A stretch of DNA of 64,000 nt, taken from the NCBI GenBank assembly GCA_964654665.1, contig CAZZKV010000002.1, forward strand, positions 95,054 to 159,053, given 5' to 3'. The position numbers and the translations under genes were made by a program. Source of the stretch: CALCKU01 sp964654665. Lineage in GTDB: Bacteria; Pseudomonadota; Alphaproteobacteria; Caulobacterales; Maricaulaceae. The notes beneath the pieces were generated by a model. That model did not search any database, had not been told where the DNA came from, and worked only from the letters and a program-made list of their open reading frames with translations. Below are positions 1 to 8,296 of this stretch, piece by piece; positions within the stretch are counted from its first letter, which is position 1; each line of letters opens with the position of its first letter.

Positions 1-731
1 TTCCCGAGGGCTTGACGCCGCTGTGCCAAAACCTGGGATGCTGTATCAGAAATCGTATTAATTTTTGCCTGAATTTGCGCTATAGCCATTTTATGATGAA
101 TAATTTGGGCGCTAAAAAACACAGTACTGCATAGCGCTAAAATACCAACCCCCATCATCAAACGCGACGGTGAAAGTCCGCCTCCGGAACCACCTTGATA
201 ACTAAAAATTGGCAGGTTTTTCCGAAAAGGCACGGTAACAGCTTCGGTTAAAGGAAAAGCGGATAATTTATCCGCACTCGTAACGGCCTGTAAAAATATT
301 TGCCAATCACGCGCTGCAGGCATTTGGGGCCACCAACGACTTGCGATTAAAACGCCGTTTTCCCACACTTGACCTTCAGTGCCGTCAAGGCAATTCACCA
401 ATCTGGCCCCATCTGCCTCCATAGGCTCACGCGCAATTGTTTCGGGCATATATCGTGCAGTTTCACTCAAAGCTGCAAAATTCCAAATCCCTACGCTTTC
501 ACCTGTTTTATCTTTATCCAGATAAATACCCTCTTCCCCATTGGCAGATTCTTTAACCGCCTTAAACCGAGCAGCCGCCAAACCTTGGCGACCCGGGGCT
601 TTGAGCGGCACACGGCGAAACGCACAGCGCGCCCGCGGCACAATATAAAGCGTTTGACCCATAGCACCACTTTGCAATACGTGGTTTTGGCCCTCTTTAT
701 CGTGCGTTATCAGTTGTGGGCGAAAGAACAT
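1..731 (-). CDS. gspL: Type II secretion protein GspL, C-terminus beyond the window edge
   Basis: GspL is the inner-membrane platform protein that couples the cytoplasmic ATPase GspE to the pseudopilus. I translated this frame by hand on the minus strand: it is open from an ATG at 731 to the window edge (243 residues). It begins with a cytoplasmic region containing the stretch RPQLITHDKEGQ and has a single membrane segment around residues 185-206 (reading LMMGVGILALCSTVFF). The start lies inside the end of gspK (35-base overlap), which suggests translational coupling. The call rests on its position directly after gspJ and gspK and on the cytoplasmic-domain/one-TM layout rather than on strong motifs. 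The periplasmic ferredoxin-like domain would lie outside the window, so completeness cannot be judged. Confidence 0.7.
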   Translation of the reverse strand, partial: MFFRPQLITHDKEGQNHVLQSGAMGQTLYIVPRARCAFRRVPLKAPGRQGLAAARFKAVKESANGEEGIYLDKDKTGESVGIWNFAALSETARYMPETIAREPMEADGARLVNCLDGTEGQVWENGVLIASRWWPQMPAARDWQIFLQAVTSADKLSAFPLTEAVTVPFRKNLPIFSYQGGSGGGLSPSRLMMGVGILALCSTVFFSAQIIHHKMAIAQIQAKINTISDTASQVLAQRRQALG

Positions 732-1695
732 AATTGATTACTTTATCACCTCCTAAGCTATTGTCGAAATTAATATTTTCGGGCTCTTCTAACATAGTCC
801 GCTCATAAACAAAGCGCCGTCTTACAGGGGACCCTAGATCATAGATAAGCCGTTGTATCTCGACAGCACGCTGATGATATCGTCCGTTTTCATCCCGATA
901 TGTCATTGTCAAACGCGCCTCATTGGACGGAAAAGGTTCGTTGACCAAAGCACCACTAAAATCACTTTGTTGCGCGCGGGTTTTTGCCCCGGTTAACTGT
1001 AAATGGTCAAGAATCGGGGGATAGGCCGCATTCACAAAAAGGGATGATCCCGAATTATTCATCGAAATCATATCTTCCAACCGATGACGGTCTATTTTTT
1101 CAACCGCCACGTCCCAATCCATTACATTGCGTAATTCATCTAAATGCCGTAGCGGGGCGTTAGCGGGCGGTGGTAAATTTTTTAATCGGTATTCGGGAGC
1201 TTCAGCTCCCTGAAATTGTCTTTGAGAGTCACCATCAATATAATCGAGCAATCGCGCCGTAAGGCGCCGTGATTGGGTGCCTGAAAACCCTTCGGCTCGT
1301 AGAAATTTATCAATCAGTTCTTTAGACAAACCATTAATAGGAATAAATCCGCGCGAATCGCGTAAATTAATCTGAACATCCCCTGTAAAAGTTGAAACAT
1401 GACGCACATCCCCATTGTGCCCCCACAGCCTGTCCGTTTTTTGTCCATTTTTATAAAGATTAAACCCGCCATTAGAAGGCTCTGCTGTAACCATTGCCCA
1501 AACGGCTTCGGCCTCGGCACTCGCAAATGCAATGTCAACATCCGCACTGTTTTGCATAGCACGTATGACAGTTTGCATTTTGCTCATCCGAGACATAGCA
1601 ATGCTGCCGGCTATCGATAAAATCAGGATAACAACCAATACATAGGGCAAAACAAAACCGCCCGCATTATGCGTAAGCTTATAAGTCAATATCAC
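697..1695 (-). CDS. gspK: Type II secretion minor pseudopilin GspK
   Basis: GspK is the large minor pseudopilin that sits at the tip of the pseudopilus with GspI and GspJ. The 332-residue length is typical of GspK and well above other pseudopilins. The N-terminus has a prepilin-like leader (HNAGGFVLPYVLVVILIL) with Gly before the hydrophobic helix; GspK commonly lacks the Glu5 of other pilins and none is seen here. An SRGFIPINGLS motif near residue 115 matches the RGxIPLN-like stretch of the family. It starts at a GTG with an AGGG ribosome site about 7 bases upstream, overlaps the end of gspJ by 17 bases, and is followed by gspL, so the three appear to be one transcript. Confidence 0.85.
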   Translation of the reverse strand: MILTYKLTHNAGGFVLPYVLVVILILSIAGSIAMSRMSKMQTVIRAMQNSADVDIAFASAEAEAVWAMVTAEPSNGGFNLYKNGQKTDRLWGHNGDVRHVSTFTGDVQINLRDSRGFIPINGLSKELIDKFLRAEGFSGTQSRRLTARLLDYIDGDSQRQFQGAEAPEYRLKNLPPPANAPLRHLDELRNVMDWDVAVEKIDRHRLEDMISMNNSGSSLFVNAAYPPILDHLQLTGAKTRAQQSDFSGALVNEPFPSNEARLTMTYRDENGRYHQRAVEIQRLIYDLGSPVRRRFVYERTMLEEPENINFDNSLGGDKVINYVLSPTTDNAR

Positions 1696-2356
1696 TCACA
1701 TCCCTATAAGGCGGACGCGTGGCACCGTCTGTGGCTGCAATAATACTACGCTGAACGTCTTCACCAAAAATTCCATCGATCCAAGATATTTTAACGGCCA
1801 AAGGTAGATGCGGCATTTGCATTAACTCTACATCGTTAAAAAATCCGGGTGATGGGATTTCGCGGGGCGGCCATTGTTTATACCAGATTTTATCTTCCCC
1901 GAGATATTCCATTTTTGCATTGCGCCCTAATATAGGAAAAACATCAAGTACAAGGTCTGTACTTGTCAAACGCAGAGCGGTATTGTCATGTCCTAGCTCA
2001 ACTAATTCTAAGGTAAACGCTTCAAATTTTGCTCGGTTTTTTGTTGGCACCCCAACAGACCGCCCCTTCAAAATACGGTTATCGCCCGTAAAAATATCGT
2101 CTTGTGTTCCCAGAATAATATTTTCTGGCCAATGGGTTTTCGCGCCGGCAATAAGGCTGCGCAACATTTTGCGCCCCGCGCCATCATCTAAAAGAGTTTC
2201 ACTAATCTCCAAAGCCTTATCAGAAACCCGAAGCAATGCACTACTTGATTGAAACAAGGCAAGCGACGCCAAAGACATAATGACAAGGGCAATCAAAGTT
2301 TCCAATAATGAGAACCCGTCTTGCGACTGAATATATGTTTGGCTCTGTATTCGCAT
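1679..2356 (-). CDS. gspJ: Type II secretion minor pseudopilin GspJ
   Basis: A 225-residue type IV pilin-like protein. The leader ends in QDG, followed by FSLLETLIALVIMSL, so cleavage by the prepilin peptidase is expected between Gly and Phe with Glu at mature position 5. The length (GspJ is about 200, GspI about 125 residues) and the C-terminal HLPLAVKISW stretch favour GspJ over GspI. It is the first gene of the leftward gspJ-gspK-gspL unit and diverges from gspF across about 120 bases. No gspI is seen in the window, so it is either elsewhere or missing. Confidence 0.75.
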   Translation of the reverse strand: MRIQSQTYIQSQDGFSLLETLIALVIMSLASLALFQSSSALLRVSDKALEISETLLDDGAGRKMLRSLIAGAKTHWPENIILGTQDDIFTGDNRILKGRSVGVPTKNRAKFEAFTLELVELGHDNTALRLTSTDLVLDVFPILGRNAKMEYLGEDKIWYKQWPPREIPSPGFFNDVELMQMPHLPLAVKISWIDGIFGEDVQRSIIAATDGATRPPYRDVSDIDL

Positions 2357-2476
2357 TTTTATTCTTGCGTCTCCGTTCTCATATCAATCTCTTTAACCTG
2401 ATGCTTATCAATTGGAAATGTGATTTCTTGTATTATGACTGTTCAATGCGCAGAAGATAACTTAAACATCTGTCAT

Positions 2477-3682
2477 ATGCCGCGATTTAAATTTAAAGCT
2501 CTGGACCGTGACGGCGCAACTATTCGCGGCGAAATTGATGCTATAAATGAAACAGACGCCGTGATGCGTATCTCTGACCGGCGTCTTGATATATTCAAGA
2601 TTTCCAAAACGGCCAGCCCGTCAAGACATTTTAATGGGACTAAAAAAGCGAAAAAACGCGATATGGCACGCTATATTCGGCAATTAGCGACCTTACTCAG
2701 TGCCGGGGTCACTTTAATGGAAGCTTTAAAAAGCCTGGCCAAGTCCAATGCCCATCCCGCTCTAGCCCAAGCCTCCGACAATATTCGCCGTGATTTGCGC
2801 GCCGGTCAACGGCTCTCATCGGCTATGGCTAATCATCTTCCATCTCTCCCGCCTTATGTCCCACGTTTGGCAGAACTGGGGGAAGCAACAGGCCAATCAG
2901 CCAAAGCCTTATCAGACGCAGCCGATCGGATGGAATTTGAGGATGCAATGCGCAGCGAAGTACGAACCGCACTGTCCTATCCCTTGTTCTTAACGGTCAT
3001 CGGAACGGCAATTGTATTTTTATTATTCCTCTTTGTTGTTCCGCGCTTTGATAGCTTTTTAGGCGACAATCGTGATAGTTTACCGGCTATTTCGACATTC
3101 GTTATCAATATGGGAACCGGAATGAAAGCCAATTTACCTCTGGTTATTGGCGCCATGGCCGCTTTATTTGCAGGCGGATTTATGATCAGTCAGCAACCAA
3201 AACTTAAAGCCGGTTTTCGCAGTTTTCTGGAATCTTTGCCCGTGATTGGCCCTGTCCTTATCCGGTCCGACTTGGGCGGCTGGGCGCGCACAGTTGGCAT
3301 TGCTTTGGATAATGGAGCCGATCTTCTGTCTGCTTTAAGATTAGGCGAATATAGCCTACGCAGTCCGCGGTTAATGCGGGGATTTGAGGCCGCGCGAGTC
3401 GATATTCGGGCCGGCCGCAACATTGATGAGTCGCTGATGCAAAATGTAGGGGATTTCGATCCTCTCACGATTGACCTTATCCGCACGGGTCGTAGTTCCG
3501 GGACTTTACCCTCTATGTTATTATTTGTTGGTGAAGCCGAAGAAAAAGAGACTCGCGAACTCGCAAAACGTCTTGCCTCATTGGCTGAACCTATTGCGAT
3601 TTTAACCATCGCGCTTATAGTTGGAACCATTGTCATTAGCATTGTGCTTGCCATGACAAGTCTTTACGATTTCGATATTTAG
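2477..3682 (+). CDS. gspF: Type II secretion inner-membrane protein GspF
   Basis: GspF is the polytopic platform protein around which the pseudopilus is assembled. From the chosen ATG the protein begins MPRFKFKALDRDG, the classic GspF N-terminus, and has 401 residues, the normal length. Two GspF repeats are visible: one starting near RYIRQLATLLSAGVTLMEALK and a second near GGWARTVGIALDNGADLL, each followed by hydrophobic segments (LFLTVIGTAIVFLLFLFVV; the C-terminal IAILTIALIVGTIVISIVL). The frame is open further upstream to 2420, but the extra 19 residues do not resemble the family. It leads the rightward gspF-G-H arm. Confidence 0.92.
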   Translation: MPRFKFKALDRDGATIRGEIDAINETDAVMRISDRRLDIFKISKTASPSRHFNGTKKAKKRDMARYIRQLATLLSAGVTLMEALKSLAKSNAHPALAQASDNIRRDLRAGQRLSSAMANHLPSLPPYVPRLAELGEATGQSAKALSDAADRMEFEDAMRSEVRTALSYPLFLTVIGTAIVFLLFLFVVPRFDSFLGDNRDSLPAISTFVINMGTGMKANLPLVIGAMAALFAGGFMISQQPKLKAGFRSFLESLPVIGPVLIRSDLGGWARTVGIALDNGADLLSALRLGEYSLRSPRLMRGFEAARVDIRAGRNIDESLMQNVGDFDPLTIDLIRTGRSSGTLPSMLLFVGEAEEKETRELAKRLASLAEPIAILTIALIVGTIVISIVLAMTSLYDFDI

Positions 3683-3691
3683 GACACCCTT

Positions 3692-4144
3692 ATGGAAAAG
3701 AAAATTAAAAACCAGCAACGCACCCATAAAGATGCTGGCTATTCCTTGCTTGAGATTATGGTTGTGCTCGTCATCATGGGGCTTTTAGCAACATTAGTTG
3801 CCCCCCGCCTTTTTGGACAAGTTGATAAATCAAGAGTGACCACTGCGAAAGCGCAAGCAAAATCTTTACGCCTTGCTCTGGATAGTTACCGCCTTGATGT
3901 CGGGCGCTATCCGACGCAACAAGAAGGTTTAACAGCCCTTATAACCGCGCCTCAAGGGAATAACGGTAGCTGGTTCGGCCCTTATCTTGACGGCGAAATG
4001 CCGCGCGACCCCTGGGGTAATAGCTATATATATGAAGCCCCTGCGACAAATGAAAATGGCCAAGTGCTTAGCCCGAAAGTCATTTCACTTGGCGCTGATA
4101 ATACTGTTGGCGGAAACGGAAATGACGCCGATATCTCCTCATAA
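3692..4144 (+). CDS. gspG: Type II secretion major pseudopilin GspG
   Basis: Major pseudopilin of the type II secretion system. The leader ends in DAG and is followed by YSLLEIMVVLVIMGLLATLV with Glu at mature position 5, the substrate form of the GspO/PilD prepilin peptidase. The rest shows the GspG core: RLALDSYRLDVGRYPTQQEGL, a tryptophan-containing loop (GNNGSWFGPYL), and a PRDPWGNSYIYE motif in the calcium-binding C-terminal region. 150 residues is typical. An AGGA lies about 7 bases upstream of the start and the gene is 9 bases downstream of gspF. Confidence 0.95.
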   Translation: MEKKIKNQQRTHKDAGYSLLEIMVVLVIMGLLATLVAPRLFGQVDKSRVTTAKAQAKSLRLALDSYRLDVGRYPTQQEGLTALITAPQGNNGSWFGPYLDGEMPRDPWGNSYIYEAPATNENGQVLSPKVISLGADNTVGGNGNDADISS

Positions 4145-4556
4145 GGACGCACAGTGGGAGGCGGGATTTTCTCTACTTGAAATTCTCGTCACCTTAACAC
4201 TGATGAGCCTGTTGGTCTCTATCGTTGGCGTGCAACTCTTTAATTCCGTCAATGCCGCACGGTTTTCTCGCACCTCCCACGCGGCTATTGCCGATATAAA
4301 ATCTTTACGTGCTAAAGCTATTATTGACCGACAAGACATATTGATAACACAGCAAGAAATCGGCCTACAAGCCAATAGAAATATTCAATATTACCGTTTT
4401 GACGTCCCCGATAATTGGGAGGTTGAAGGAGAACCTATTCAAATTTCAAAGTCGGGTCTATGTTCGGGCGGGTATATTACATTTAAGAACCCGGAAGGAC
4501 GGCAGGTTAGTTATACACTCTCTGCGCCGCTTTGCGTCAGTATACGCGATCTGTAA
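4122..4556 (+). CDS. gspH: Type II secretion minor pseudopilin GspH
   Basis: A 144-residue pilin-like protein. The mature N-terminus FSLLEILVTLTLMSLLVSIV follows a short leader ending in EAG, with Glu5 in place. The region after the helix (RFSRTSHAAIADIKSLRAKAI) resembles GspH, which replaces the second core pseudopilin position in most gsp operons. The ATG at 4122 lies within the last codons of gspG (23-base overlap), the best in-frame start; a longer reading frame reaches back to 3987 but runs through gspG. It is the last gene of the right arm, so the usual gspI-J-K part is not downstream but on the divergent arm. Confidence 0.75.
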   Translation: MTPISPHKDAQWEAGFSLLEILVTLTLMSLLVSIVGVQLFNSVNAARFSRTSHAAIADIKSLRAKAIIDRQDILITQQEIGLQANRNIQYYRFDVPDNWEVEGEPIQISKSGLCSGGYITFKNPEGRQVSYTLSAPLCVSIRDL

Positions 4557-4615
4557 CCGATAAAGCGCCTATTTCTCTCTTTCATCTAGCGGGCTTATAC
4601 GCCAAAAAGGTGAGT

Positions 4616-5638
4616 ATGACCCAAGCGGCCCCTTATATCCCGTCACTCGACCCGGTACCTAAAGCCCGCATTATCATTACGGCTTTCCAAAGCCATGATG
4701 TCATACACCGGTGTATTGCGCATTTAGCGGCTCAAACCCGAAAGGATTTCGAGGTGGTGATCGTCAATAATGATCCTCAAGATAAAAGCCTAAATGATAT
4801 CATCTGGCCCGACAAACGGTTTTCCCTCTTGCACAGTCCTGCCAATATTGGGTTTACTGGTGGGAGTAATATGGGCGCACGCGGCGCGGCCTGTGAGTGG
4901 ATTATCACCCTAAATCCCGATGCTTTCGCAGCACCAGACTGGTTTGAGGTTTTAATGGCTTCAGCGGATACAGCCCCTGATTACGCCATGCTCAGTTCAA
5001 CCCTCATCCAAGAACAGGTCCATGATAAACTTGACGGAGCCGGCGACGCCTATTCAATCTTTGGCACTGCATGGCGCAGCGGAGATAATCATCCCGTCAC
5101 TGCTCTACCGCCAAAGCCCAGAAATGTACTTGGGCCTTGCGGGGCGGCCGCGGCCTATCGCCGGGAAGATTTCTTCCATTTAGGTAAATTTGACCGCCAT
5201 CTATTTTGTTACCTTGAAGATATTGATCTTGCACTCCGTTTTCAATTTCAAAATAAGCGTTGTCTGCACATACCCCAGGCCATCGTGCATCATATCGGCA
5301 GCAGCAGCACCGGAGATGATAGTCATTTTCAACTCTATCACAGTTACCGCAATCATCTCCGAGTTATGGTAAAAAATATGCCCGTAGCGTTATTAGCCAT
5401 TATGTTACCCCTTTATTTTATCAGCCAAACATGGATATTACTGCGGACAATCTTTCAACCCAATTGGAACGCACGAATACGCGGAATTACGCGCGGGTTA
5501 GTAAATCTGCCAACGGCCATAAAGGCGCGCAAAACCGTTCAAAAAACACGGCAATTAACCCCGCACGAGGTTGCGGCATTATTGTCATGGTCGCTAAAAG
5601 ATTTACGCCGAAAGGCTATTCACACCTTACCAAAATAA
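4616..5638 (+). CDS. GT2 family glycosyltransferase (rhamnosyltransferase-like)
   Basis: A 340-residue GT-A fold glycosyltransferase. The N-terminal half shows ARIIITAFQSHDVIHRCI, the VVIVNNDPQD nucleotide-sugar region, the ANIGFTGGSN turn typical of the WcaA/rhamnosyltransferase branch, and LNPDAF as the metal-binding motif (NPD in place of DxD). The acceptor part contains YLEDIDLALR, whose ED is the likely catalytic base region. A C-terminal hydrophobic segment (LLAIMLPLYFISQTWILL) may bind the membrane. The start at 4616 has an AAAAAGG ribosome site; an upstream in-frame start at 4532 overlaps gspH and is less likely. It is convergent with rmlA (11 bases apart), which supplies dTDP-glucose, so an O-antigen or exopolysaccharide role is likely, but the donor sugar cannot be read from sequence. 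Confidence 0.85.
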   Translation: MTQAAPYIPSLDPVPKARIIITAFQSHDVIHRCIAHLAAQTRKDFEVVIVNNDPQDKSLNDIIWPDKRFSLLHSPANIGFTGGSNMGARGAACEWIITLNPDAFAAPDWFEVLMASADTAPDYAMLSSTLIQEQVHDKLDGAGDAYSIFGTAWRSGDNHPVTALPPKPRNVLGPCGAAAAYRREDFFHLGKFDRHLFCYLEDIDLALRFQFQNKRCLHIPQAIVHHIGSSSTGDDSHFQLYHSYRNHLRVMVKNMPVALLAIMLPLYFISQTWILLRTIFQPNWNARIRGITRGLVNLPTAIKARKTVQKTRQLTPHEVAALLSWSLKDLRRKAIHTLPK

Positions 5639-5649
5639 CCCGCAAAACT

Positions 5650-6528
5650 TTAGGTATTATCCTTTAAAAACTTTAATAAATAAGCTCCATAACCACTTTT
5701 TTGCAGCGGTTTTGCAAGCGCTTTCAATTGCGCGGCATCAATCCACCCGTTTTGAAAACTAATCACTTCTGGACAACAAATACGTTTACCCTGCCGTTCT
5801 TCAATGACGCTAACAAATTGCGCCGCTTGCAACAAAGATCGATGCGTGCCTGTATCAAGCCATGTCGTCCCGTGTCCAAGACGCTCGACAGTTAATTCTC
5901 CCCGATCCAGATAAATTTGATTGAGGGCCGTTATTTCCAACTCCCCGCGGGCAGAGGGTTTAACACGTTTTGCATATTCCGGAGCATGCGAGTCGTAATA
6001 ATACAAACCCGTGACTGCATAATTTGATGCCGGATTATCTGGCTTCTCTTCAAGAGAATTTGCTTTGCCCGTATCATCAAAACCAACAACCCCATATACA
6101 TTTGGGTTTTTTACCTCATATCCAAATACAGTGGCTCCGCTATTTTGCTTGGCCGCCCGTTTAATGGCCTGACTAAACTCAACCCCAAAGAATAGATTAT
6201 CCCCTAAGATTAATGTGCTAGGACCGCCATCTAAAAATGCTTCGGCAATAATCAACGCTTGAGCTAAACCATCTGGTGATGGTTGCTCTGCATATTGAAT
6301 ATTCATGCCCCATCGTGCCCCATCCCCCAATAAATTGACAAATGCTGGTTGATCATGCGGCGTGGTGATAATCAGCACATCACGCAACCCTGCTTCCATC
6401 AACACGCAAAGGGGATAATATATCATCGGCTTATCAAAAACCGGCATTAATTGTTTAGAAACAGAAATGGTACTGGGGTGAAGACGCGTCCCTGTACCTC
6501 CTGCTAAAATAATCCCTTTACGCCGCAT
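5650..6528 (-). CDS. rmlA: Glucose-1-phosphate thymidylyltransferase
   Basis: RmlA/RfbA makes dTDP-glucose from dTTP and glucose 1-phosphate, the first step towards dTDP-rhamnose and related sugars. The protein (292 residues, full length) starts with the nucleotide-binding signature KGIILAGGTGTRLHPST and continues with VSKQLMPVFDKPMIYYPL, the NIQYAEQPSPDGLAQAL substrate loop, LILGDNLFFG and GTTWLDTGTH, all hallmark motifs. The rest of the pathway (rmlB, C, D) is not in the window. It stands alone on the minus strand, about 50 bases downstream of the exoD-like gene and tail to tail with the GT2 gene. Confidence 0.95.
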   Translation of the reverse strand: MRRKGIILAGGTGTRLHPSTISVSKQLMPVFDKPMIYYPLCVLMEAGLRDVLIITTPHDQPAFVNLLGDGARWGMNIQYAEQPSPDGLAQALIIAEAFLDGGPSTLILGDNLFFGVEFSQAIKRAAKQNSGATVFGYEVKNPNVYGVVGFDDTGKANSLEEKPDNPASNYAVTGLYYYDSHAPEYAKRVKPSARGELEITALNQIYLDRGELTVERLGHGTTWLDTGTHRSLLQAAQFVSVIEERQGKRICCPEVISFQNGWIDAAQLKALAKPLQKSGYGAYLLKFLKDNT

Positions 6529-6580
6529 CGCATTATCCTTTTACTCTTAAAATGGTGATGATCACACAATCTAAACCACG

Positions 6581-7162
6581 CTATAACGTTATTAAATGCG
6601 TAATGCCATAGACCGCCATTGCCGAAAGCGTAAACCCGATCAACATTATAATGCCATCCCGCGCCGTGACGCCAAGGCCTAAAATGATAATAACGATACC
6701 GGGTATGGCGACTCCAAAAGGAACCACGCCTAAAGGAAAAAGCGTTATAGCCAGAATTATTGCAATTAAAGCGGCCAGAAACCGGGCAAACACACCCGCC
6801 GCCCACGATTGGCGCGGGCGAACAAGGCCATCGATACGGGCAAGCCATGGACGCGCTATGCGTTGGGTTTTTTCCAAACGTTCACGTTTAATTTTTATTT
6901 TCGCAATGAATTTTGGCATCCATGGCGTATCCCGACCGATTAAAAGCTGCAGAGCAAATGATATAATAATAAGCCCTAAAGCGATTGGGACCCCCGGTAT
7001 AGCGCCCAAAGGGGTAACAAGAAATAAGCCGCAAAGGGTCAATACAGGGCCAAAGGCCCGATCCCCAAAACTCTCGACCACAGAATGCAAATCTGTTTCA
7101 TCTCCATCCAGTGAATCGAGCAAATATTGCAGCAAAGACTGTAAAGGTTGGCTTTCATTCAT
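6581..7162 (-). CDS. exoD: ExoD family exopolysaccharide synthesis membrane protein
   Basis: ExoD proteins are small integral-membrane proteins linked to exopolysaccharide production and alkali tolerance in rhizobia; their biochemical role is unclear. The sequence (193 residues from the chosen start) has the ExoD features: SFGDRAFGPVLTLCGLFLV at the N-terminus, then TPLGAIPGVPIALGLIII, a basic loop with TPWMPKFIAKIKIKRE, and two C-terminal hydrophobic stretches (FLAALIAIILAITLFPLGVV; AIPGIVIIILGLGV). I start at the ATG at 7162, 16 bases after phaD ends; a longer frame from 7222 would overlap phaD. It may be cotranscribed with phaD. Confidence 0.85.
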   Translation of the reverse strand: MNESQPLQSLLQYLLDSLDGDETDLHSVVESFGDRAFGPVLTLCGLFLVTPLGAIPGVPIALGLIIISFALQLLIGRDTPWMPKFIAKIKIKRERLEKTQRIARPWLARIDGLVRPRQSWAAGVFARFLAALIAIILAITLFPLGVVPFGVAIPGIVIIILGLGVTARDGIIMLIGFTLSAMAVYGITHLITL

Positions 7163-7178
7163 GGACGAAGCCCTACGC

Positions 7179-7820
7179 CTATTTATGGGTTCCGGCAAAG
7201 AATTTATTAAGGGCTTCGGCAAAATCTGTGCTTTGCGTCCAATAGGGCGTAATTTGGATTAATGTCATAAAAACCCCATGATCAATAAGAGATTTAGGGG
7301 GCGCCGTACCATGTCGCAAATCATGATATTGTAACCAAAACGTAAAATGTTGCGCTATGCGTCCAGCTAGAGCGTTGCGCTCACCCGTCTCAAATAGTAA
7401 ATATCCGGCCGATTCCAAAGCCGTAAGAAGACTATCAGCTGTACGTTCTTTTAACGCCAGAAGACGAGAAAATTTTGTTTTCAAATCCGGAATACGAGAC
7501 AGAATTTCAGATTGATTTTTATAAAAAAACCGAAAATCAAAAATTTCTTCAAAAATAATATAGAGAAAGACCCAATTATCTTCGAGTTTAAGTGGTTCGC
7601 GCACAGGCGCTGCGAGAACTTGACGTAATTCTGTTTCGAAATCATCGAAAAGCACCCGAATAATTTCATCTTTCCCTTTGTAATGATAATAAAGATTACC
7701 CGGACTAATCCCCATAACAGAGGCTATATCAACAGAGCTGACTGTGCTCTCCCCTTCATTATTAAACAAGCCGAGCGAAGTTGCCAAAATCGTTGTTTTC
7801 GTTTTTGACCGCTGCTGCAT
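7179..7820 (-). CDS. phaD: TetR family regulator PhaD of the PHA operon
   Basis: A 213-residue TetR-family regulator. The helix-turn-helix (residues about 8-52) ends in MGISPGNLYYHYKGKDEI, the form shared with Pseudomonas PhaD. The following segment EDNWVFLYIIFEEIFDFRFFYKN also follows the PhaD pattern. In Pseudomonas, PhaD activates the pha promoters with an intermediate of fatty-acid oxidation as effector; the same role here is inferred. It lies 8 bases downstream of a phasin gene, as the last pha gene of the leftward unit. The identity is recalled from the family and supported by context; a profile search would settle it. Confidence 0.85.
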   Translation of the reverse strand: MQQRSKTKTTILATSLGLFNNEGESTVSSVDIASVMGISPGNLYYHYKGKDEIIRVLFDDFETELRQVLAAPVREPLKLEDNWVFLYIIFEEIFDFRFFYKNQSEILSRIPDLKTKFSRLLALKERTADSLLTALESAGYLLFETGERNALAGRIAQHFTFWLQYHDLRHGTAPPKSLIDHGVFMTLIQITPYWTQSTDFAEALNKFFAGTHK

Positions 7821-7828
7821 ATGCCTGT

Positions 7829-8296
7829 TTATTTTTTAACAGGTGTTTTTTTAATACGTGTAGTTGTCGCCCGTTTAGAGCTCGGTTTTTTTATCTTCTT
7901 TTTAGGTTCAAGTAGAGCTAAAACTTTATCGACTTTAGCCTCAAGAATATCTAAACGCTCATTCATATCAACAGCCGCGGCATCCGGCATGCCGCCTCCG
8001 CGCGAGAGCCGTTCACGCATACGTGCAATACGATCATCAATATGTAAATCAGGGACAGCCGCCTTATCTAAAATTTCTTTACCTTTGGTTTTACCAATAA
8101 TTTCCAGCATTTCGCCTTTTTGCACCAATTCATCAAAAACATCACTGGATTTACCCGTAACATCTTTCAATGCCTCTTGAGCCTCTGTAAACGCTCGGCC
8201 ATACGCTCCGATACCCGCCAGCCAGATACGACGAGCGGTATCACTACTGCTGCGTTTTTTCTTGTCATTATCAGTGGGTTTAGGATCAATAGACAT
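7829..8296 (-). CDS. phaI: Phasin, PhaI/PhaF type granule-associated protein
   Basis: A 155-residue phasin of the Pseudomonas PhaI/PhaF type, which coats PHA granules. The core shows RRIWLAGIGAYGRAFTEAQE and VFDELVQKGEMLE, matching the family's amphipathic helix; a heptad-rich segment (MNERLDILEAKVDKVLALLE) probably forms a short coiled coil for oligomerisation. The last 25 residues are Lys/Arg-rich (EPKKKIKKPSSKRATTT), like a short version of the histone-like PhaF tail that binds DNA. The ATG at 8296 is chosen because the extra 35 upstream residues in frame fall inside phaZ and look non-phasin. It overlaps the end of phaZ by 11 bases. Confidence 0.85.
   Translation of the reverse strand: MSIDPKPTDNDKKKRSSSDTARRIWLAGIGAYGRAFTEAQEALKDVTGKSSDVFDELVQKGEMLEIIGKTKGKEILDKAAVPDLHIDDRIARMRERLSRGGGMPDAAAVDMNERLDILEAKVDKVLALLEPKKKIKKPSSKRATTTRIKKTPVKK

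Noticed and set aside
369..737. Plus-strand 122-codon open frame
   Set aside because: It lies opposite gspL, whose frame is continuous, starts inside gspK as expected for a gsp operon and has the right membrane topology. The plus-strand product resembles nothing.
3190..3654. Minus-strand 154-codon frame
   Set aside because: Antisense to gspF, Ser/Arg-rich as expected for a shadow frame.
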